Assembly: GCF_039542055.1 (NCBI RefSeq)
Contig: NZ_BAABHK010000011.1
Coordinates: 317,994-381,993, forward strand
Direction of reading: 5' to 3'
Source of the DNA: Actinoallomurus vinaceus
Lineage (GTDB): Bacteria; Actinomycetota; Actinomycetes; Streptosporangiales; Streptosporangiaceae
DNA: 64,000 bases
Shown: in pieces, positions 50,817-58,671 of the stretch
Position numbering within the stretch: the stretch's first letter is position 1
How the letters are laid out: each line of letters starts with the position of its first letter
Notes under the pieces: generated by a model
The model's input: the letters and a program-made list of their open reading frames with translations, nothing else
Told to the model about the DNA's origin: nothing
The model's database searches: none
Made by a program: the position numbers and the translations under genes

Positions 50817-52181
50817 TCAGCGCCGCCCGACCGCGTGGTTGGCCTGGATCACGCCGTCCGGGTCGTACGCCGCCTTGAGCTCGGTGAGCCGCCGGTAGGT
50901 GTCCGGCGCGAATCCCGCCCGCACCTCGTCCTCGTCGAGCGGGCCGTAGCTAAAATTGAGGGACCGGCCGAGGGCCTCGGCGGCGAACGGCGCGAGGATG
51001 TCGTCGTGCAGGGCGCGCACCTTGTCCTCCTCGCCCGGCTCCACCGGGGACAGGATGTTGAGCAGGTAGGCGGCCTCCCGGTGCCCGACGGCGTTCGGGA
51101 CCCGGGGCAGCCGCGCGAGCGCGCCGCCGAGGTGCCGGAGCCCGACGACGCACATCACCGGGGCCGCCGGGCCCGCCGTCTGCGGGAGTGTCGCGAGCGC
51201 GGCAGGGTCGAGCGCGCGCAGCAGACGGTTCTGTGACCGGTAGGCGTGGGGCCGGTCGGGCTCGTCGAAGACCGTGCCGGACTCGGTGTAGGGCAGGACG
51301 CGCAGCGTGTCCTTCAGGTGCGGGCCGAGGGCGCGCAGCGGCGCCGCCAGCTCCCGCCCCTCCTCCTCGGAGCCCAGGTAGGCGACCTGGACGTGCGCGA
51401 CATGCCGGCCGCGCAGCGCCTCCGGCAGCATCGGCAGGTCCGGGTAGGACAGCACGGTCACGCCCGAGGTCAGCTCCTCCGGCGCCGTCTCCGTCCACCG
51501 CCGCCAGGCCTCCAGGACGTCCGGCACCTCCGCGACGTCGAAGTACAGGCCGCCGCCGAAGATCGTGGCCACCGGCAGCAGGTCGACCTCCATGCCCGTG
51601 ACGACGCCGAAGCCGCCACCACCGCCGCGCAGCGCCCAGAACAGGTCGGGCTCGGACTCCGCGGTGACCTCCCGGAGCCGCGCGTCGGCGGTGACCACCT
51701 CGAACCGGCGCACGTGGTCGGCAGCGAAGCCGTGGCGGCGGGCCATCAGGCCCACGCCGCCGCCCAGGGTGTACGAGATCGCCCCGACGCCGGGGAAGCT
51801 CCCGGACAGCGGCGCCAGCCCGTACGGGGCGGCCGCCTCGACGACCTGACGCCAGGTCGCCCCGGCCTCGACCCAGGCCGTACGCGCCTCGGGGTCCACC
51901 CGGACTCCGGACATCCGGCGCGTGTTGATCAGCACGCCGTCCTCCAGCGTGCGGCCCAGCCCGTGCCCGCTGGCCTGCGCCGCCACGCGCACGCCGCGCG
52001 CGGCGGCGAACTCGACGGCGGCCCGCACGTCCTCCGGACCGGCCGCCCCCACGATCACCGTGGGCCGGTGGGGGTTCAGCCGCTGGAACCCGAGACGCTC
52101 ACCGTCGTAGCCGTCGGCCTCCGGCAGGTACACGTGGCCGGTGAGGCGGTCGATGTCCAGATCCCTCGCTGTCTCGCTCAT
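50817..52181 (-). CDS. FAD-binding oxidoreductase with berberine-bridge C-terminus
   Basis: The 454-residue PCMH-type flavoprotein has VAAQASGHGLGR (FAD contact with the His usually 8-alpha linked), VEAGATWRQVVEAAAPYGLAPLSGSFPGVGAISYTLGGGVGLMARRHG and the C-terminal BBE motif (SLNFSYGP, TYRRLTELKAAYDPDGVIQANHAV). It oxidises an alcohol, sugar or alkaloid-like substrate with O2. The ATG at 52181 is preferred to an upstream one at 52211, which lies inside the palindrome. It is divergent from a WYL regulator and probably its target. Confidence 0.93.
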   Translation of the reverse strand: MSETARDLDIDRLTGHVYLPEADGYDGERLGFQRLNPHRPTVIVGAAGPEDVRAAVEFAAARGVRVAAQASGHGLGRTLEDGVLINTRRMSGVRVDPEARTAWVEAGATWRQVVEAAAPYGLAPLSGSFPGVGAISYTLGGGVGLMARRHGFAADHVRRFEVVTADARLREVTAESEPDLFWALRGGGGGFGVVTGMEVDLLPVATIFGGGLYFDVAEVPDVLEAWRRWTETAPEELTSGVTVLSYPDLPMLPEALRGRHVAHVQVAYLGSEEEGRELAAPLRALGPHLKDTLRVLPYTESGTVFDEPDRPHAYRSQNRLLRALDPAALATLPQTAGPAAPVMCVVGLRHLGGALARLPRVPNAVGHREAAYLLNILSPVEPGEEDKVRALHDDILAPFAAEALGRSLNFSYGPLDEDEVRAGFAPDTYRRLTELKAAYDPDGVIQANHAVGRR

Positions 52182-52198
52182 GGCGCTCACGTTAGAGG

Positions 52199-52227
52199 CC
52201 CTTCCGGACACATCTTGTCCGGAAGGG
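52199..52227. promoter_or_regulatory. 29-base perfect inverted repeat, probable WYL-regulator operator
   Basis: CCCTTCCGGACA and TGTCCGGAAGGG pair perfectly around CATCT between the divergent oxidoreductase and WYL genes. It ends 17 bases before the WYL ATG. Confidence 0.75.
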
Positions 52228-52243
52228 ATGGGAATCTGAATCC

Positions 52244-53236
52244 ATGAGCGAGACCCGCAAGGACCTGCCCGGCCGGCTGCTGCGCCTGCTGTCTCTCCTG
52301 CAGGGCAGACGGGAGTGGTCCGGCGCCGAGCTCGCGGAGCGGCTCGGCGTCACGGACCGCACGCTGCGCCGCGACGTCGGGCGACTGCGCGCGCTCGACT
52401 ACCCGGTGGAGAGCACGACCGGCACGGCCGGCGGTTACCGGCTGATCTCGGGACGTAACCTCCCGCCCCTGCTGCTGGACGACGACGAGGCGATCGCGGT
52501 GGCGCTCGGCCTGGCGACGGCCGCGGGCGGCAGCGTGGCCGGCCTCGAGGAGAGCTCCACGCGGGCGCTGGCCAAGCTGGCGCAGGTCCTGCCGGCCCGG
52601 CTGCGGCCCCGCCTGGCCGCGCTGAGCGACGCCACCGTCGCCGTCCCCCGCCCCGACGCGCCGCGCGCCGATCCCGCCGTCCTGGCAGTGATCGCGGGGT
52701 GCCGCCGCGACCACGAGATGCTCTCCTTCGACTACCGGAACCGGGCCGACCAGGTCGGCGCCCGCCGCGTCGAGCCGCACCACCTGGTCACCCTTCAGGG
52801 ACGGTGGTACCTGATCGCGTACGACCCGGAGCGGGCGGACTGGCGGACCTTCCGGGTGGACCGGATGGAGCACCCCACGCCCGCCCATCGCCGTTTCGCG
52901 CCGCGCGACCTGCCGGCGCCGGACCCGGCCGCCTACCTCGCCCGCGTCTTCGCCGCCGCGTCGTACCGCCATACCGCGCGGATGACCGTCCGGCTGCCCG
53001 CCGACGCCGTACGGGCCGGGGTGTTCGCGTCGATCCCCGGGGAGGTCGAGGACCGGGGTGCCGACGGGTGCGCGATCCGGCTGAGCGCGGAGTCCGCAGA
53101 CCTGGTCGTGCAGTACGTCGCCGCGATCGCTGCCCTCGGCGCCGAGTTCAGCCTCGACGCCTCGCCGGAGATCGCCGAGCGAGTGCGGGTGCTCGGGTGC
53201 CGGCTCAAGGAACGGTCGACACCTTCTATCTCCTGA
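52244..53236 (+). CDS. DeoR-type HTH / WYL domain transcriptional regulator
   Basis: The 330-residue regulator has an N-terminal winged HTH (GRLLRLLSLLQGRREWSGAELAERLGVTDRTLRRDVGRLRALDYPVEST) and a C-terminal WYL domain (ISFDYRNRADQVGARRVEPHHLVTLQGRWYLIAYDPERADWRTFRVDRM form). WYL domains sense nucleic acid or nucleotide signals in some bacteria; here it likely represses the divergent oxidoreductase gene. The start ATG 52244 is preceded by a perfect inverted repeat. Confidence 0.93.
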   Translation: MSETRKDLPGRLLRLLSLLQGRREWSGAELAERLGVTDRTLRRDVGRLRALDYPVESTTGTAGGYRLISGRNLPPLLLDDDEAIAVALGLATAAGGSVAGLEESSTRALAKLAQVLPARLRPRLAALSDATVAVPRPDAPRADPAVLAVIAGCRRDHEMLSFDYRNRADQVGARRVEPHHLVTLQGRWYLIAYDPERADWRTFRVDRMEHPTPAHRRFAPRDLPAPDPAAYLARVFAAASYRHTARMTVRLPADAVRAGVFASIPGEVEDRGADGCAIRLSAESADLVVQYVAAIAALGAEFSLDASPEIAERVRVLGCRLKERSTPSIS

Positions 53237-53498
53237 AGCGAGATTTTGCCTATTGACGGAATCTGTGGGTGTGCTCGGCGAGCCTCGGTCAGGGCGGTGT
53301 TTTCCGCCGATCGGGCCGCCTTCGATGGTCACTGATAGGCGGAACCTATAGGGCCCTAGTTTGGGGATATATTACCTATATGTAGTGTTGTGGGTCGATT
53401 CGCGAGGGATGATGGCCATTGGCGACCCCTTAGTAAATGAATCTAGGGCTGTCGTGTTTTAGGGCTCTATGCCATTCCGATACAAAGGAGGCTCAACT
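53237..53498. promoter_or_regulatory. Low-GC leader region of the first SVGGVGN gene
   Basis: 262 bases, clearly AT-richer than the surroundings (for example GATATATTACCTATATG near 53366). There is no gene. It shares the element GGAGGCTCAAC before the start codon with the leader of the second SVGGVGN gene (54650), so the two promoters are probably related. Confidence 0.45.
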
Positions 53499-54404
53499 GT
53501 GGTGAGGAAAGCGTCCGTGTGCGGCCTAGCGGCCGCCGCAGTGGCGAGCGGCCTCCTCATGGCCTCGCCTGTACACGCCCAGAGCCGTACCGCGACCCCG
53601 GCCGGCGCTGTGGCCGGCGCCGCGGGGAACCTCGTCTCCACCATCCCCACCAGCGACGGCGAAGGGCGTCGTCGTCGCGAGAGTGTGACCAGCGTCGGCG
53701 GTGTCGGCAACGTCACCGGCAGCACAGGCGCCCGGGGCGGCGTGTCCCGCAGCAGAATCACGAGCAGCGGGAACGTCAGCCGCTCGCGCGTCGGAATGCG
53801 GGAGCGTCCGCGCTTCAGGGTCGAGGAACGCCCGCGCTTCCGGCGGGAGCGCCCGCGCTTCGTGGAAGAGCGCCCGCGCTTTGTGGAGGAGCGCCCGCGC
53901 TTCCGGATGGAGCGCCCACGCTTCCCGAGTGAGACCGGCACGAACATCAACCGCAACGAGAACATCACGAGCGTCGGCGGCGTCGGCAACATCACCGGCA
54001 GCGAGCGCGCCCGGGGTGGCGTGACCGGCAGCAGAATCACGAGCAGCGGGAACGTCAGCGGCTCGCGCATCGGAATGCGGGAGGAGCCGCGCCTCAGGGA
54101 GGAGCGCCCCCGCTTCAGGATGGAAGAGCCTCGCCAGCCTCTCCGTGAGCGCGGCGTCACCAGCGTCGGCGGTGTCGGCAACGTCACCGGCAGTGCGGGC
54201 GCGACCGGCGGCGTCTCCGGCAGCACCGTCACGGGCAGCGGCAACGTCTCGGGCAGTGAGATCGGGACGGAACGTTCCCGCGGCGCGGAGACGACGAGCG
54301 TCGGCGGCGTCGGCAACGTGACCGGCAGCCCGGGCGCGACGGGCGGCGTCTCCGGCAGCACCGTCGAGAGCAGCGGCAACGTCGAGGGCAGCTCCATTGA
54401 GTAA
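53499..54404 (+). CDS. Secreted protein with four SVGGVGN modules and ERPRF repeats
   Basis: The 301-residue protein has a signal peptide (about 1-27, SPVHA). It then has four copies of a roughly 35-residue module with SVGGVGNVTGS, a G-rich linker, GGVSGS and SSGNVSGS (near residues 63-97, 155-190, 220-255 and 265-301). Between modules 1 and 2 lie six tandem ERPRF units encoded by 53802-53924. The regular Gly/Ser/Asn/Val pattern suggests a beta-solenoid or fibre-like surface protein; I recognise no family. The GTG at 53499 follows AAAGGAGG at a standard distance and lines up with the start of its sister gene. Probably secreted to the cell surface. Confidence 0.8.
   Translation: MVRKASVCGLAAAAVASGLLMASPVHAQSRTATPAGAVAGAAGNLVSTIPTSDGEGRRRRESVTSVGGVGNVTGSTGARGGVSRSRITSSGNVSRSRVGMRERPRFRVEERPRFRRERPRFVEERPRFVEERPRFRMERPRFPSETGTNINRNENITSVGGVGNITGSERARGGVTGSRITSSGNVSGSRIGMREEPRLREERPRFRMEEPRQPLRERGVTSVGGVGNVTGSAGATGGVSGSTVTGSGNVSGSEIGTERSRGAETTSVGGVGNVTGSPGATGGVSGSTVESSGNVEGSSIE
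53802..53924 (+). repeat. Tandem ERPRF-coding repeats
   Basis: Six near-copies of a 15- to 24-base unit (core GAGCGCCCGCGCTTC) encode ERPRF followed by a variable 0 to 3 residues. They keep the reading frame, so the array varies in charge spacing rather than breaking the protein. In-frame expansion is likely to have made it. Confidence 0.85.
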
Positions 54405-54431
54405 CCGACCGTAGGAGACGAGACGATGATT

Positions 54432-54460
54432 CGAGGGCACAGGCCATGCCTGTGCCCTCG
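54432..54460 (+). terminator. Perfect hairpin after the first SVGGVGN gene
   Basis: CGAGGGCACAGGC and GCCTGTGCCCTCG pair perfectly around CAT, 28 bases after the stop at 54404. The only T-rich piece after it is CGTTTCG. Confidence 0.65.
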
Positions 54461-54649
54461 GCGTTTCGTCGAGCCGCCTATAGATAGACGCCGACTATAA
54501 GGGGGGCGGTTTAAAGTTACGTTACTGCTTTATTGTGTTATCTCCAGCTTATCCAGCAATAATGGCGCATATGTAGGCCTCCCGCGACGCGGCCCAAGAG
54601 GGTCGTCACCTCATGCCGTTATGCGCTTTTGGTAAAGAGGAGGCTCAAC
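54461..54649. promoter_or_regulatory. AT-rich leader of the second SVGGVGN gene
   Basis: About 190 bases with visibly low GC (GGTTTAAAGTTACGTTACTG near 54507). It ends with GAGGAGGCTCAAC before the GTG at 54650, matching the leader at 53484-53498. No gene. Confidence 0.45.
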
Positions 54650-55180
54650 GTGTTGAGGAGAACTTGGGTCGCATCCGGCCTCGCGACCGCCGCCACGGCG
54701 AGCGCACTCATGCTGGCGTCGCCGGCGACGGCGTCGCAGAGCGCCACGGTGGCGTCCGCCCACAGCCAGATCGTGGCGATGGCCCAGGGCAATGTCGGTC
54801 AGGTGATCGCGTCCGACCACCATCGGCGCCACCACCGGCACTTCCGTCACCACCGGCATCACCGGTACTACCCGTATCGGCATCACCGGCATCACCGGTA
54901 CTACCCGTATCGGCATCACCGGCATCACCGGTACTACACGCATCACCGGGAGCACTTCCGGCCTCACCACCGGGGACACGACTTCGCGCGGGAACGGTTC
55001 GTCCCCCGCGAGCGGGGAGAGCGGTTCTTCCCCCGTGAAGCGGGCAGCACCAACGTCAACCGCAACGTCACGAGTGTCGGCGGCGTCGGCAACGTGACCG
55101 GCAGCCCGGGCAGCGTCGGCGGCGTGACCGGCAGCAACGTCACGGGCAGCGGCAACGTCACCGGCAGCGACATCGGGTGA
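54650..55180 (+). CDS. Secreted His-rich protein with one SVGGVGN module
   Basis: The 176-residue protein has a signal peptide (about 1-29, SPATA), a region of about 65 residues extremely rich in His, Arg and Tyr (HHRHHRYYPY units), a short charged part (RERFVPRERGERFFPRE) and one terminal SVGGVGNVTGS module (about 139-176). The same signal-peptide start, leader and C-terminal module show that it is a paralogue of the gene at 53499 in which the ERPRF part is replaced by the His-rich part. The His region suggests metal binding. No known family is recognised. Confidence 0.8.
   Translation: MLRRTWVASGLATAATASALMLASPATASQSATVASAHSQIVAMAQGNVGQVIASDHHRRHHRHFRHHRHHRYYPYRHHRHHRYYPYRHHRHHRYYTHHREHFRPHHRGHDFARERFVPRERGERFFPREAGSTNVNRNVTSVGGVGNVTGSPGSVGGVTGSNVTGSGNVTGSDIG
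54845..54943 (+). repeat. Three in-frame 33-base tandem repeats
   Basis: Units at 54845-54877, 54878-54910 and 54911-54943 each encode RHHRHHRYY plus two residues (PY, PY, TH). The first unit differs slightly. The 33-base length keeps the frame. Confidence 0.85.
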
Positions 55181-55202
55181 GCCGCGCACTCGCCAGTGCG
55201 AC

Positions 55203-55229
55203 AGGGCCGTCGATCCGATCGGCGGCCCT
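55203..55229 (+). terminator. Hairpin after the second SVGGVGN gene
   Basis: AGGGCCG and CGGCCCT form 7-base arms with a loop holding CGATCCGATCG, followed by CTT, 22 bases after the stop at 55180. Confidence 0.55.
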
Positions 55230-55322
55230 CTTCGTCGCTGCGGGCAGGGGGAACTGATCAACGGGGTTCGGCGTCCAACTCGGGCCACAGGGAACGCCGT
55301 CGATTCGTGAACGGGAGCCGGG

Positions 55323-55976
55323 ATGACCGTACGCCGTCCGGGACGTCCGGAGGACCTGCCGTCCGCCGAGGTGATCTGGGCGCGTTGGGCGGCGCTGGCC
55401 GCCGTCCTGTCCACCCCGGAAGCGGGCCGGCCGGGCTACCGCCTGGACGACGACGGGTTGCACCTGGACACCCTCGGCAGTACCTGGGCGGCGATGACGT
55501 GGCGGAGCGACGGGCGGGCCGTGCTGTTCGGCGAGGACCAGGCGGGCGGGACCAAGTGGCATGAACCACCGGTCGACGTGCTCGCCGACGCCCCCGACTG
55601 GCTGCCGTACGAGCGGTTGGAGGACCATCTCGAGGGCGGCGAACTCGGCTTCGTCTACTGGTACGACGACGGGACCTGGTTCCGGGCGCCGTACCCCTCC
55701 GACCTCGAGGACGACGGCGTCGCCGCCACGCTGGGCCGGTTCGCCGTCCGTTCGGACACCGCGTGGGAGATGGAGAGCCGGCTGCGGGAGCGGATCCCCC
55801 GCGCGAGCGCGCCGTTCCAGGCCGCCTGCGCCCGCCTCCTGACGTGCGCCGAGCGCCGGGCGGTGACCGCCGGGACCGTACGAGGGTTCGCCGAGCAGAT
55901 CGGCTGGCCGGACGCCGACGTCACCGCGATCACCGCGACCGCGCGCCGTGCCGGTCTGACGCGTCCCGCGCGCTGA
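55323..55976 (+). CDS. Hypothetical 217-residue protein
   Basis: The family is not recognised. Acidic, soluble protein with a beta-rich centre (DDDGLHLDTLGSTWAAMTWRSDGRAVLFGEDQAGGTKWHEPPVDVLADAPDWLPYERLEDHLEGGELGFVYWYDDGTWFRAP region) and a helical C-terminus (RIPRASAPFQAACARLL, AGTVRGFAEQIG). The centre recalls SMI1/KNR4-like or WD-free immunity-type folds, but this is only an impression. The ATG at 55323 follows GGGAG. Confidence 0.6.
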   Translation: MTVRRPGRPEDLPSAEVIWARWAALAAVLSTPEAGRPGYRLDDDGLHLDTLGSTWAAMTWRSDGRAVLFGEDQAGGTKWHEPPVDVLADAPDWLPYERLEDHLEGGELGFVYWYDDGTWFRAPYPSDLEDDGVAATLGRFAVRSDTAWEMESRLRERIPRASAPFQAACARLLTCAERRAVTAGTVRGFAEQIGWPDADVTAITATARRAGLTRPAR

Positions 55977-56086
55977 GCCCCGGCCGGGTTCGGGCGCGTC
56001 TGCGCTTTTTGGCCGTTTTCGGCCTACTTTTGGGTCTGGCCCGATCGGGTGCCCTACTGTCGTCCGCAGCGACGAACAGGAGTCCG

Positions 56087-56479
56087 ATGGCCGACGGTGA
56101 GGCGTCCCGCAAGCGCCCTGATGTGGCGTCCGCGTTGAGGTTCGCCACTGAGATCGTCGCCTGGGTGGCCACTCCCTGGGCCCTCGCGGGCCACTCGGTC
56201 CTGCTCGCCGTGGTCGCCGACGTCATCCTCATCGGCCTGCCGACGATCCTCGCCACCCCCGGGGACAAGGCCACCGTCATCATCCCCGTCCCCGGGTACG
56301 TCACGGTCGCGATGGTCGTCCTGCAACTGGCCGCCGCCGCGATCTCGTCGTTCGCGGTGTGGCCGCTGCCGGTGGCCGTCGGCGTCTGGGCTCTGGCCCT
56401 CGCAACCCTCGTCACCGAACTGCCCCGGTGGCGTCGCCTCTGCGGTGTCGCCACGGACCTGGAAAGGCGGCGGGCGTGA
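56087..56479 (+). CDS. Small membrane protein
   Basis: The 130-residue protein has four predicted membrane helices (about 18-36, 40-56, 65-88 and 93-112) with short loops. No catalytic motif. The ATG at 56087 follows AGGAG. It overlaps the next gene (a YrdB-type protein) by four bases (GTGA). The family is not recognised; it may be related to its neighbour by duplication. Confidence 0.7.
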   Translation: MADGEASRKRPDVASALRFATEIVAWVATPWALAGHSVLLAVVADVILIGLPTILATPGDKATVIIPVPGYVTVAMVVLQLAAAAISSFAVWPLPVAVGVWALALATLVTELPRWRRLCGVATDLERRRA

Positions 56480-56841
56480 TCCCCCGACCGTTGCATCTGG
56501 CCAACGAGGCGCTGGCGTTCCTCCTGGAGATCGCGGCGCTCGCCGTCCTCGCCTGGTGGGGCGTACGGACCGGCGACGGAGTCCTGCTGAAGGCGGTGCT
56601 GGGCATCGGGGCGCCGGCCGTGGCCGCCGTCGTCTGGGGGCTGTTCGCAGCCCCGAAGGCACGGGTGAGGTTGCCGCTGCCCGCCGTCCTGCTCGTCAAG
56701 CTGCTGGTGTTCGGCGCGGCCACCGCCGCCCTGTACGGCCTTGATCACCCGGGCCTGGCTCTGGGGTTCGCCGTCATCGTCGTCGCCAACACGGCGATCG
56801 TGAGCCTCGACCGGGACGCCCTGGTCCGCAACCGCGCCTGA
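56476..56841 (+). CDS. YrdB family (DUF2568) membrane protein
   Basis: The 121-residue protein has four membrane helices and the YrdB pattern LANEALAFLLEIAALAVLAWWGVRTG, GAPAVAAVVWGLFAAPKARVRLPLP and LVFGAATAALYGLDHPGLALGFAVIVVANTAI. Function unknown in the family. The start GTG 56476 overlaps the preceding stop, so translation is coupled. Confidence 0.9.
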   Translation: MIPRPLHLANEALAFLLEIAALAVLAWWGVRTGDGVLLKAVLGIGAPAVAAVVWGLFAAPKARVRLPLPAVLLVKLLVFGAATAALYGLDHPGLALGFAVIVVANTAIVSLDRDALVRNRA

Positions 56842-56895
56842 ACCGGACGGGTCCGTCCGCCCCGGTCTCGCCGGAGCGGACGGACGCCTCTCGGG

Positions 56896-57501
56896 TCACA
56901 TCGAGGTGAGGAGCCTTCTCATCGTCTCGATCTCCGCGGACTGGGAGGTGACGATCGAGGAGGCGAGGGCCTTGGCGTCGGCGGACGATCCGCTGGCCTG
57001 CTCGGCCTTGGCCATGGTGACCGCGCCCTGGTGATGCTGGATCATCATCTGCAGGAACGCCTTGTCGAACGGCTTGCCGGACAGCGTTCCCAGCTTCTTC
57101 ATGTCCTGCTCGGACATCATGCCGGAGCCGTGGTTCATGCCCATGTCACCGGAGGACACGGACTCGCCCCAGGTCTTCAGCCAGCCGGTCATCTTCTCGA
57201 TCTCCGGCTGCTGCGCCTGTTCGATCTGACCGGCGAGCTTCTTGACCTCGGGCGAGGACGCCTTGGCGGCGGCCTGCTTGGCCATCGTGAGCGCCTGCCG
57301 GTGATGCGGGATCATCATCTGCGCGAACATCACGTCCTGGGCGTTGTGCCCGGACGCCGACGGCGCGGAGCTCGCGCCCATCGAGTGAGCCGGCATCGAG
57401 TGGCCGCTCATGGAGTGCCCGGAGTCGTCGTCCCCACCGCCGCAGGCGGCGAGGGTGAACGCGGCGACCGGGACGACGATCAGGGAGAAAACGCGCTTCA
57501 T
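56896..57501 (-). CDS. DUF305 lipoprotein
   Basis: The 201-residue protein has a lipoprotein signal with lipobox FTLAAC (Cys20), a Met/His-rich linker (GHSMSGHSMPAHSM) and a DUF305 domain with two HH motifs: FAQMMIPHHRQALTMAK and LQMMIQHHQGAVTMAK. DUF305 and Met/His-rich linkers are associated with copper handling outside the membrane. It lies downstream of a DUF6153 gene, forming a common actinobacterial pair. Confidence 0.93.
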   Translation of the reverse strand: MKRVFSLIVVPVAAFTLAACGGGDDDSGHSMSGHSMPAHSMGASSAPSASGHNAQDVMFAQMMIPHHRQALTMAKQAAAKASSPEVKKLAGQIEQAQQPEIEKMTGWLKTWGESVSSGDMGMNHGSGMMSEQDMKKLGTLSGKPFDKAFLQMMIQHHQGAVTMAKAEQASGSSADAKALASSIVTSQSAEIETMRRLLTSM

Positions 57502-57570
57502 CGGGATATCTACCTTCCGTACCAGGGTGTGGTGAAGAGACGTCGTGGCTCAGTAGAGCCAGGACGTCTG

Positions 57571-58119
57571 TCACAGCCTGAGTACGGAGAGTTGGAAGAC
57601 CGACGGCGTCGGCGGCGGGCGTCCGCCGTGGCGGCGGCGCAGCCGGGACCGCCGACGGCCCGGGGAGCGCCGGAGGGCGGACCGCCCGATGAGGACGGTC
57701 AGCAGGATCAGAAGGGACGCGACGAGCAGCAGACCCAGGCAGGTGCGCCCGCCGGGGTGGTGCGGCGTCGGTGAGACGGGCGAGCGCGGTCCGGCGCCGG
57801 CCCTCTCATGCGCGGGCTGTGCGGCTCGGGCGCCGGCCCTCTCATGGACGGGCTGCGCGGCCTGGGGGGCGGTTCTCTCATGGGCGGGTTGCGCGGCCCG
57901 GGGGGCGGCCTGGTCGTGCCGGAGGTGCCCCTCGGGAGACGTCATGGGGTCGTGGGGCCCGCTCGCCATCGACATCAGCGGCAGGCCGTGGGAGTCCATC
58001 GGGCCGTCCGACGCCTGCAGCCCGTGCATGGCGAACAGCCCGGCCACGACCAGTCCCATGAGCAGCAGGCGGCACAGGGACGTCCATCGGACGTCTGCCC
58101 ACCTCCTGTCGCCGCTCAC
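57571..58119 (-). CDS. DUF6153 family membrane protein
   Basis: The 182-residue protein has two hydrophobic segments (17-31 and about 124-146) enclosing a long loop rich in His, Pro, Ala and Arg, including several in-frame AAQPAHERAGA-type repeats. It ends with the basic tail and FQLSVLRL typical of DUF6153 proteins. Together with the DUF305 gene 69 bases downstream it probably serves in copper or metal stress; this is inferred from pairing and the His/Met content. The start is GTG 58119. Confidence 0.8.
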   Translation of the reverse strand: MSGDRRWADVRWTSLCRLLLMGLVVAGLFAMHGLQASDGPMDSHGLPLMSMASGPHDPMTSPEGHLRHDQAAPRAAQPAHERTAPQAAQPVHERAGARAAQPAHERAGAGPRSPVSPTPHHPGGRTCLGLLLVASLLILLTVLIGRSALRRSPGRRRSRLRRRHGGRPPPTPSVFQLSVLRL

Positions 58120-58140
58120 GTCTGCCGAGCCTACCTCCGG

Positions 58141-58599
58141 TCAGCCGTTGTCGTCGGCGGTCCGGAGTTCCTCGGTCGCCTCCTGGTACGCCCGCGCCGC
58201 CCGGCGGAAGTAGTCGAACAGGGTCGCGAGCTGATCGGGGGAGTACCCCGCGAGGATCTCGCCGACCTTCTGCCGCGCCGGGTCCACGGCCTCGTCCAGT
58301 CCGATCGGCCGCGAGACGTGCTCGATCACGACCTTCCGGCGGTCGGCGGGGTCGGGGACGCGCCGTACGTGACCGGCGCGTTCGAGCCGGTCGATGAGCC
58401 GTGTCGTCGCTCCGGTCGTCAGCCCCGTGAGGGCGGCGAGCCGACCGGAGGTCATGGGGCCGGACAGCTGGAGGACGTTGATCGCGTACAGGTCGGTGGC
58501 GCCGAGACCCACCGCCGCCGCACTGGCCTGTCCGTGCAGCACGACCGCGCTGAGGTACCGCCGGTAGACCTCGTGAGCGTCCTCGGGCATTGACCGCAT
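58141..58599 (-). CDS. MarR family transcriptional regulator
   Basis: The 152-residue winged-helix protein has LNVLQLSGPMTSGRLAALTGLTTGATTRLIDRLERAGHVRRVPDPADRRKVVIEH form (INVLQLSGPM in the sequence) as its DNA-binding core. The wing DPADRRKV is typical of MarR. It is divergent from the VOC-family gene, with an inverted repeat between. Ligand unknown. Confidence 0.92.
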   Translation of the reverse strand: MRSMPEDAHEVYRRYLSAVVLHGQASAAAVGLGATDLYAINVLQLSGPMTSGRLAALTGLTTGATTRLIDRLERAGHVRRVPDPADRRKVVIEHVSRPIGLDEAVDPARQKVGEILAGYSPDQLATLFDYFRRAARAYQEATEELRTADDNG

Positions 58600-58621
58600 C
58601 GAGAATCTTCCTTAAGTTGAT

Positions 58622-58639
58622 ATCTGCAACGGTGCAGAT
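58622..58639. promoter_or_regulatory. MarR operator
   Basis: ATCTGCA and TGCAGAT form perfect 7-base arms around ACGG, midway between the divergent MarR and VOC genes. Confidence 0.7.
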
Positions 58640-58671
58640 GCTCTTTAGTGTAGACGTATCGAGGAGTGGAC

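Noticed and set aside
53802..53924. Regular short repeats that could suggest a CRISPR array
   Set aside because: The units are in frame inside a gene, lack unique spacers of constant length and no cas gene is near.
54432..54460. Perfect inverted repeat as a possible attachment or transposon end
   Set aside because: It has no partner copy elsewhere in the window and no transposase or integrase is nearby; its place after a stop codon fits a terminator.
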